DNA of 64,000 nucleotides, taken from positions 7,812,001-7,876,000 of the forward strand of contig NC_017093.1 in assembly GCF_000284295.1 (NCBI RefSeq), read 5' to 3'. How positions within the stretch are numbered: position 1 is the stretch's first letter; each line of letters begins with the position of its first letter. Shown piece after piece: positions 58,905 to 64,000 of this stretch. The notes under the pieces are model-generated. The model saw only the letters and a list, made by a program, of their open reading frames with translations, was not told the DNA's origin and did no database searches. A program made the translations under genes and the position numbers. Source of the stretch: Actinoplanes missouriensis 431. GTDB taxonomy: Bacteria > Actinomycetota > Actinomycetes > Mycobacteriales > Micromonosporaceae.

Positions 58905-59756
58905 TCAGCTTCGACCCCGGCGAGGTGATCTCGCCGGGGGTCCGCTGACGGCCGGCTGGCACGTCGGGCACCAGTAGAGATTGCGGCCGGCCAGCGGTCC
59001 GCGGGCCACATCGGTCCCGCAGACCAGGCACGGCTGGCCGGGACGGCGGTAGACGTACACCTCGCCGCCGTGCCGGTCGACGCGCGGCGCCCGCCGCATC
59101 GCCTCCGGGGTGTGCTCGGTGTGGACGGTGTCGATCCGGCCGCGCGCCACACCCTCCTTCATCAGCGCCCGCAGGTCCTCCCAGATCGCGTTCCAGCGCG
59201 TCTCGTCGATCGCGGTGCCCGGCGTCTCCGGCGACAGCCCGGCCCGGAACAGCACCTCGTTGGCGTAGATCAGGCCGCAACCGGCCACGACGGACTGGTC
59301 GAGCAGGAGCGCGAAGAGCGGCTTGGTGCTGCTCCGGACCCGGATGAACGCCCGAGCCGGGTCCGCGTCGTCGCGCAGCGGGTCGGCGCCGAGCCGGGCC
59401 TTCAGCAGGTCCACCGCGGCCGGGTCGAGGACCTCGCAGGCGGTCGGGCCACGCAGCTCCAGCCAGTGACCGGAACCGGTCATCTGCAGGCGCACCTGGC
59501 CGATCGGCGCGGGGGCCGGCAGCTCACCGTCCGCGAACTTGCCGTAGAGGCCGAGATGGACATGCACGGTCCGGTCGTCCTCGTAGTGGTGCAGCAGATG
59601 CTTGCCGTACGCCTCGGTGTCGCGCAGCACCCGCCCGTCGACGAGCGCCGCGCCGGCCGCGAACCGGCCCTGCGGGCTGCTCACCTCGACCTGCTGCCCG
59701 GCGAAGAGCTCGCGGTGACGTGTGGCGAGGCGGTGAATGGTATGTCCCTCCGGCAC
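58905..59756 (-). CDS. Endonuclease VIII-type DNA glycosylase (Nei2 family)
   Basis: A 283-residue Fpg/Nei-family base-excision repair enzyme. The mature N-terminus PEGHTIHR carries the catalytic Pro2 and Glu3; the MPEGH rather than MPELPEVE start assigns it to the Nei/Nei2 side. A helix-two-turn-helix region and the C-terminal zinc finger CLVCGTD...WCPTC are complete. It removes oxidised pyrimidines and other lesions. GTG start. It is divergent from clpP by 165 bp; no operon partner. Confidence 0.92.
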   Translation of the reverse strand: MPEGHTIHRLATRHRELFAGQQVEVSSPQGRFAAGAALVDGRVLRDTEAYGKHLLHHYEDDRTVHVHLGLYGKFADGELPAPAPIGQVRLQMTGSGHWLELRGPTACEVLDPAAVDLLKARLGADPLRDDADPARAFIRVRSSTKPLFALLLDQSVVAGCGLIYANEVLFRAGLSPETPGTAIDETRWNAIWEDLRALMKEGVARGRIDTVHTEHTPEAMRRAPRVDRHGGEVYVYRRPGQPCLVCGTDVARGPLAGRNLYWCPTCQPAVSGPPARSPRRGRS

Positions 59757-59921
59757 GCGACCAAGGTATCCGCCGCGCGACGCCGCACGGATTCGGCGTG
59801 ATGATTGCCACCGCGGCCCGGTTCTGCCGAGAGCGGATTCGCCCTGAGGGGAATCAGTGGCTGTCACGCCACGCCTGGGAGAAGGTGTGAAACGAGAACA
59901 GCGATGCGAGAAGGTGGGCTC

Positions 59922-60527
59922 ATGAGCATTGACACGACCATGCGCGGCGGCGGCGCGTCCTTCGACGACCAGGTGTTCGAGCGGCTGCTCCGGGAGCGGA
60001 TCATCTTCCTCGGCAGCGAGGTCAACGACGAGGTGACCAACCGGATCTGCGCGCAGATGCTGCTGCTGGCGTCCGAGGACTCCGAGCGCGACATCACGCT
60101 GTACATCAACTCGCCCGGCGGCTCGATCAGCGCCGGCATGGCGGTGTACGACACGATGCAGTACATCAAGAACGACGTCGCCACCGTCGCGATGGGCATG
60201 GCGGCCTCGATGGGCCAGTTCCTGCTCACCGCGGGGACGGCCGGCAAGCGGTTCGCGCTGCCGCACGCCCGGGTGATGATGCACCAGCTCTCCGGTGGCA
60301 TCGGCGGCACCGCCGCGGACATCGCCATCCAGGCCGAGAGCATGCTGCACATCAAGCAGGTGATGAACGAGCGGATCGCCTTCCACAGCGGGCACACCCC
60401 GGAGGAGATCGAGCGCGACTCGGACCGGGACCGCTGGTTCACCGCGCCGCAGGCGAAGGACTACGGCCTCGTCGACCATGTGATCACCACGACGGCCGAC
60501 GTGCACACCGGCGCCTCGATCGTCTGA
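59922..60527 (+). CDS. clpP: ATP-dependent Clp protease proteolytic subunit
   Basis: A 201-residue serine peptidase; catalytic Ser96 in GMAASMGQF, His121 in PHARVMMHQ, and an Asp in the DRDRW-containing C-terminal part, so the triad is complete. No signal, no ClpX or tig adjacent, so it is an extra copy beside the usual clpP1P2 operon, comparable to actinomycete ClpP3-5. ATG at 59922 chosen because AAGGTGG lies at good distance; an ATG six codons earlier exists. It must pair with an unfoldase encoded elsewhere. Followed by a strong terminator. Confidence 0.94.
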   Translation: MSIDTTMRGGGASFDDQVFERLLRERIIFLGSEVNDEVTNRICAQMLLLASEDSERDITLYINSPGGSISAGMAVYDTMQYIKNDVATVAMGMAASMGQFLLTAGTAGKRFALPHARVMMHQLSGGIGGTAADIAIQAESMLHIKQVMNERIAFHSGHTPEEIERDSDRDRWFTAPQAKDYGLVDHVITTTADVHTGASIV

Positions 60528-60542
60528 TCCTCAGCAGCAAAA

Positions 60543-60576
60543 GAAGGGCACGTGGAGTGACATCCACGTGCCCTTC
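60543..60576 (+). terminator. Intrinsic terminator of clpP
   Basis: A perfect 14-bp inverted repeat GAAGGGCACGTGGA (60543-60556) and its complement (60563-60576) around a 6-base loop, 15 bp after the stop; followed by GTGTCGTTTCC. Confidence 0.85.
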
Positions 60577-60645
60577 GTGTCGTTTCCGGCAGGGTGGGGT
60601 ATAGAGACGCGTCATCACTGATGAAAACTGCTCGGAGGTGCTGAC

Positions 60646-61251
60646 GTGAGGATTCCTTCCTTCCCCCGCCAGACCTCGGCCGATAGCACGGTCGAGGACC
60701 GGCCCACCACGACCACGACGCAGCGTGACGACCGCCTGCCGCACCGCTCGCCGGTCGCGACGCGGGCCGGCACCGTCACCCCGCCGCGGGACGAGACCAC
60801 CACGACCATCCCGGCCACCCGCACTCTTCCCGAGACCCGTACCGAGTCCGAGCGGGCCGCTGCGGTGACCGAGGAGCGCCCGCCGGCCGGCCGCGCCACG
60901 GTCGACCCCCAGCCGGTTGCGGACCGCAAGCCGCGCGCCAGCCTGATGGCCACCGCCGGCCTGGTCCTCGGTGTGGCCGGTGCCCTGCTGGTGCTCTCCG
61001 GCCCGCTGATGGGTTACGGCATCGGCGTCGCCGCGCTCGGCCTGCTGCTCTCGCTGGGCGGCCTGCTAGCCACCCGTAAGCGGCACGTCGCCGGCAAGAC
61101 CGACGCGCTGATCGGCATGCTGCTCTCGCTCGGCGCGATCGTGATCGGCGTGCTGGCCCTGACCGGCTCGCTGAACTGGCTCGGCACCGACATGCAGCCG
61201 GTGAACGATCTCCGGCAGTGGCTTGACGCACAGTTTGAGACGCGATTCTGA
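60646..61251 (+). CDS. Membrane protein with long Thr/Pro-rich cytoplasmic head
   Basis: 201 residues: a disordered head (about 1-95, Thr/Arg/Pro/Glu-rich) and three hydrophobic segments in the second half (LVLGVAGALLVL, IGVAALGLLLSLGGLL, IGMLLSLGAIVIGVL). The C-terminal layout resembles DUF4190-type actinobacterial membrane proteins. GTG start with GGAGG. No partner obvious. It is transcribed alone between two terminators. Confidence 0.75.
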   Translation: MRIPSFPRQTSADSTVEDRPTTTTTQRDDRLPHRSPVATRAGTVTPPRDETTTTIPATRTLPETRTESERAAAVTEERPPAGRATVDPQPVADRKPRASLMATAGLVLGVAGALLVLSGPLMGYGIGVAALGLLLSLGGLLATRKRHVAGKTDALIGMLLSLGAIVIGVLALTGSLNWLGTDMQPVNDLRQWLDAQFETRF

Positions 61252-61335
61252 CGGGTATCTGACATCCAGCGCCGGTGATGCACCGGCGATCCTCCTCGGA
61301 ACCGGGACGGCTCATCGTCGTCCCGCCCCGAAAGC

Positions 61336-61396
61336 CTCCGGCGGTTCGCCGGAGACACCGCAATGCTCTGAGGGACCGGCGGTTCGCCGGTCCCTC
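61336..61396 (+). terminator. Twin GGTTC-loop hairpins
   Basis: Two adjacent hairpins with the same loop and inner stem CCGGC-GGTTC-GCCGG: CTCCGGC/GCCGGAG (61336-61354) and the longer GAGGGACCGGC/GCCGGTCCCTC (61370-61396). They lie in the gap after the 60646 gene; the second is the likely terminator. Confidence 0.65.
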
Positions 61397-61509
61397 AAGC
61401 GTGTGTGCAACGAATCGCCGCACTCCCCCGTGATCACGCAACGATCCGCTGCTGGACGCATGGTTGATCCAGGGTTGCCGTCGGTCGATGCCGCATAGCG
61501 TCTTCTTCC

Positions 61510-62316
61510 ATGACGTCCTCCGCCATGCCGCGCCGGTATCTCATGTGCCGGCCCACGCACTTCGCCGTCACCTACCGGATCAACCCGTGGATGGATCCGG
61601 CGGCACCGTACGACAACGCGCTGGCCGTCAGCCAGTGGGAGAACCTGCGGCAGACGTTCCTCGACCTCGGTCACACCGTCGAGCTGATCGACCCGCTGCC
61701 CGGGCTGCCCGACATGGTCTTCGCCGCGAACGGCGGCACCGTGGTCGACGGGCGGGTCCTGGGGGTTCAGTTCCGCGACGCCGAGCGGGCCGACGAGGCC
61801 CCGGCGTACGCGTCCTGGTTCCGCGACCGCGGTTTCGAGGTGCACGAGCCGAAGCACACCAACGAGGGCGAGGGCGACATCCTGCTCGCCGGCGACGTGC
61901 TGCTGGCCGGCACCGGGTTCCGCACCGCGCACGCGTCGCACGCGGAGACCCAGGAGGTGCTGCGCCGCCCGGTGATCACGCTGCAACTGGTCGACCCGGC
62001 GTACTACCACCTCGACACCGCGCTCTGCGTGCTGGACGAGACGAACATCGCGTACCTGCCGCAGGCGTTCTCGCCGGGGTCGCAGGCGGTGCTGCAGCAG
62101 CTGTTCCCGCACGCGATCATCGCGACGCCGCAGGACGCGGCGGTGCTCGGCCTCAACGCGGTCAGCGACGGCCGTACCGTGGTTCTGCCGGTGCAGGCCA
62201 CGGACCTCACGGCTTCCCTGACGAAAGCCGGTTACCAGACCATCGGGGTCGACCTGTCCGAGCTGCGCAAAGCCGGCGGCGGCCCGAAGTGCTGCACGCT
62301 GGAGGTGCGCTCGTGA
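61510..62316 (+). CDS. NG,NG-dimethylarginine dimethylaminohydrolase / arginine deiminase-superfamily hydrolase
   Basis: A 268-residue amidinotransferase-fold enzyme. Catalytic His167 in YYHLDTAL and Cys261 near the C-terminus (GGGPKCC, 256-262); MVFAANGG at 69-76 gives the substrate Asn/Glu pocket. DDAH-type enzymes hydrolyse methylated arginine or arginine-like substrates to citrulline; some actinobacterial members act on arginine itself. ATG at 61510 or the in-frame ATG five codons later. The stop overlaps the ornithine aminotransferase start (GTGA), so the pair forms an arginine catabolic unit. Confidence 0.88.
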   Translation: MTSSAMPRRYLMCRPTHFAVTYRINPWMDPAAPYDNALAVSQWENLRQTFLDLGHTVELIDPLPGLPDMVFAANGGTVVDGRVLGVQFRDAERADEAPAYASWFRDRGFEVHEPKHTNEGEGDILLAGDVLLAGTGFRTAHASHAETQEVLRRPVITLQLVDPAYYHLDTALCVLDETNIAYLPQAFSPGSQAVLQQLFPHAIIATPQDAAVLGLNAVSDGRTVVLPVQATDLTASLTKAGYQTIGVDLSELRKAGGGPKCCTLEVRS

Positions 62317-63527
62317 CCACCGTCGATCTTCGTACTCCGGATGCGCTGGCCGAGGCCGAGCGCTGGACCGCACACAACTACCACCCGCTGCCGGTCGTGG
62401 TCGCCGAGGCGGAGGGCGCCTGGGTGACCGACGTCGACGGCCGCCGCTACCTCGACTTCCTGGCCGGTTACTCGGCGCTGAACTTCGGGCACCGCCACCC
62501 CGGCCTGATCGCCGCGGCGCACGCCCAGCTGGACCGGGTGACGCTGACCAGCCGCGCGTTCGTGCACGACCAGTTCGGCGCGTTCTGCCGGGGGCTGGCC
62601 GAGCTCTGCGGCAAGGAGCTGGTGCTGCCGATGAACACCGGCGCCGAGGCCGTCGAGACCGCGATCAAGGTGGCCCGCAAGTGGGGTTACCGGGTCAAGG
62701 GCGTCGCCGACGAACGTGCCGAGATCATCGTGGCGTCCGGCAACTTCCACGGCCGCACCACCACGATCGTCAGCTTCTCCACCGACCCGGAGGCACGGGC
62801 GGAGTTCGGGCCGTACACACCTGGTTTCGTGGTCGTCCCCTACGGCGACCTGGAGGCCGTCCGCACAGCGATCACCCCGAACACGGTGGCCGTGCTGATG
62901 GAGCCGATTCAGGGCGAGGCGGGTGTGCTCGTACCCCCGGCGGGGTTCTTCGCGGGTCTGCGTGAGCTCTGCACCGAGCGCAACGTGCTGATGATCGCCG
63001 ACGAGATCCAGTCCGGTCTGGGCCGCACCGGTCGCACCTTCGCGATCGAGCACGAGGGCGTCGTCCCGGACATGTACGTGCTGGGCAAGGCGCTCGGCGG
63101 CGGGATCGTGCCGGTCTCCGCCGTCGCCGCCGACCGGGCCGTGCTGGGCGTGCTGCGACCCGGCGAGCACGGCTCCACCTTCGGCGGCAACCCGCTGGCC
63201 TGCGCGGTCGGCGCCGAAGTGGTCCGGCTGCTCGCCACCGGCGAGTTCCAGGAGCGCTCCGAGCGGCTCGGCGCCCGGCTGCACGCCGGGCTGAACGACC
63301 TGATCGGCAAGGGCGTGGTCGCGGTGCGCGGACGCGGGCTCTGGGCCGGCGTCGACATCGACCCACTGCTGATGACCGGCCGTCAGGCGTGCGAGCGTCT
63401 CGCCGAGCGGGGTGTCCTCGCGAAGGACACCCACGGCTCGACGATCCGTCTCGCACCGCCGCTCGTGGTCACCGAACAGGACCTCGACCACGCGCTCGCG
63501 CAGCTGGCCGAGATCCTGAAGAACTAG
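62313..63527 (+). CDS. rocD: Ornithine aminotransferase
   Basis: 404 residues of class III PLP aminotransferases. Features: NTGAEAVETAIKVARKWGY, ADEIQSGLGRTG (PLP Asp), LGKALGGG (PLP Lys), and FGGNPLACAVG. It converts ornithine and 2-oxoglutarate to glutamate-5-semialdehyde. GTG start overlaps the upstream hydrolase stop, so translation is coupled. Together they route arginine-derived nitrogen and carbon to proline and glutamate. Confidence 0.93.
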   Translation: MTTVDLRTPDALAEAERWTAHNYHPLPVVVAEAEGAWVTDVDGRRYLDFLAGYSALNFGHRHPGLIAAAHAQLDRVTLTSRAFVHDQFGAFCRGLAELCGKELVLPMNTGAEAVETAIKVARKWGYRVKGVADERAEIIVASGNFHGRTTTIVSFSTDPEARAEFGPYTPGFVVVPYGDLEAVRTAITPNTVAVLMEPIQGEAGVLVPPAGFFAGLRELCTERNVLMIADEIQSGLGRTGRTFAIEHEGVVPDMYVLGKALGGGIVPVSAVAADRAVLGVLRPGEHGSTFGGNPLACAVGAEVVRLLATGEFQERSERLGARLHAGLNDLIGKGVVAVRGRGLWAGVDIDPLLMTGRQACERLAERGVLAKDTHGSTIRLAPPLVVTEQDLDHALAQLAEILKN

Positions 63528-64000
63528 CGGCCGACCGGGCGGAACGCCATCGTCGGCGCCTCGCCCATCACCGACTCCGGCTGCACCACGCCACCGCTCG
63601 CCCACAGCTTCGAGCGGCCGAGGTGCACCCCGGCGTAGAGCTCGACGACGTCCTCGGGACCGAGGATCCGGCTCTCCTGGCGTTTCAGGGAGAGCCGGGC
63701 GTCGTCGTCGGACGAGCCGCCCGGGCGGATGCCCGAGCCGTTCGTGCTGACGTCCTGCACCGTCACCTCCTCGCCGCGCAGGCTGAGCCGGACGTGCCCG
63801 CGGCTGATCCACTTGCGGGCGTCGTCGCTGAGCCACTGGCCGAGCATGACGCCGTCGCCGCCCTCGGGCGCCCGGCCGACCACGACCGGCTTGTCCTCGG
63901 AGACCACGAACCGCTGGCGGATCACGCCGTCGATGCGCACCGAGAAGACCTCGGTGCCCGGCCGAGCGCCGGCGTCGCGCAACCGCTCACCGTGCCGCGG
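63524..64000 (-). CDS. FHA-domain protein (N-terminus outside window)
   Basis: About 158 C-terminal residues visible. An FHA phosphothreonine-binding domain is seen (VVVGRAPEGGD, SRGHVRLSL, VQDVSTNGSGI) followed by a C-terminal tail ending TMAFRPVGR. The frame stays open to the edge, so the N-terminus (possibly a zinc-ribbon or VWA/phosphatase module) is missing; a TTG at 63982 could otherwise start it. It overlaps rocD by 4 bp. FHA proteins are common partners of Ser/Thr kinases like the one at 35038. Confidence 0.85.
   Translation of the reverse strand, partial: PRHGERLRDAGARPGTEVFSVRIDGVIRQRFVVSEDKPVVVGRAPEGGDGVMLGQWLSDDARKWISRGHVRLSLRGEEVTVQDVSTNGSGIRPGGSSDDDARLSLKRQESRILGPEDVVELYAGVHLGRSKLWASGGVVQPESVMGEAPTMAFRPVGR

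Noticed and set aside
61510..62316. Functional link between the dimethylargininase and NO synthase as in animals
   Set aside because: They are 50 kb apart, and the hydrolase is coupled to ornithine aminotransferase, which better fits arginine catabolism.

Overview
The window is very GC-rich DNA from a high-GC actinomycete. Dense genes, GTG and TTG starts, a long Arg/Asp-rich Rho insertion, eukaryotic-type Ser/Thr kinase signalling and several secreted chitin/glucan-degrading enzymes all fit. The gene set and the style of the proteins suggest a Micromonosporaceae (Actinoplanes-like) chromosome; that family assignment is inference, since no rRNA is present. I see no phage, IS element or CRISPR array.

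Layout. (1) 1-14.3 kb: a housekeeping block on the minus strand (thrB, rho, rpmE, prfA, prmC, sua5). It is interrupted between rho and rpmE by a nitric-oxide synthase gene and a compact three-gene RNA-repair cassette (T4 Rnl1-like ligase, T4-like polynucleotide kinase/phosphatase, and a second small ligase). A GGDEF protein and two tandem beta-propeller proteins lie between prmC and prfA. (2) 14.3-21.4 kb: an MFS carrier, an RND pump with a divergent MarR regulator, tRNA-Arg(CCG), and a DUF3105-DUF305 pair. (3) 21.5-27 kb: argS-lysA-hom-thrC on the plus strand. thrB, normally next to thrC, sits about 12.6 kb away on the opposite strand, so an inversion appears to have split the classical argS-lysA-hom-thrC-thrB-rho cluster.

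(4) 27.5-37 kb: a cell-surface polysaccharide region: glmS, a deacetylase/glycosyltransferase-2 fusion, a divergent GH18-type lipoprotein, a capsule-type glycosyltransferase and a Ser/Thr kinase. (5) 37-47 kb: small regulatory and accessory units: TetR with a DHA2 efflux pump and a palindromic operator, a YnfA protein, a STAS protein, an AraC regulator, a tiny Trp-repeat peptide gene, a small gene behind a sigma-B-like promoter, a Gfo/Idh oxidoreductase, and a glutathionylspermidine-synthase-like gene with its secreted partner.

(6) 46-56 kb: a FabG-like reductase, a GH13 enzyme, a PadR-controlled membrane-protein operon, a DedA protein, then two GH18 chitinases and a GH16 glucanase with candidate operators. 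(7) 56-64 kb: a YbdK-type carboxylate-amine ligase, a second polysaccharide deacetylase, a Nei-type DNA glycosylase, a solitary ClpP, and a dimethylargininase-ornithine aminotransferase pair. The edge cuts an FHA-domain gene.

The best candidate for an under-described system is the RNA-repair cassette at 6931-9494. Also notable are the glmS/deacetylase-GT2/GH18 locus, whose parts resemble a poly-GlcNAc synthesis and trimming machine, and the Trp-repeat micro-ORF at 42176-42310.
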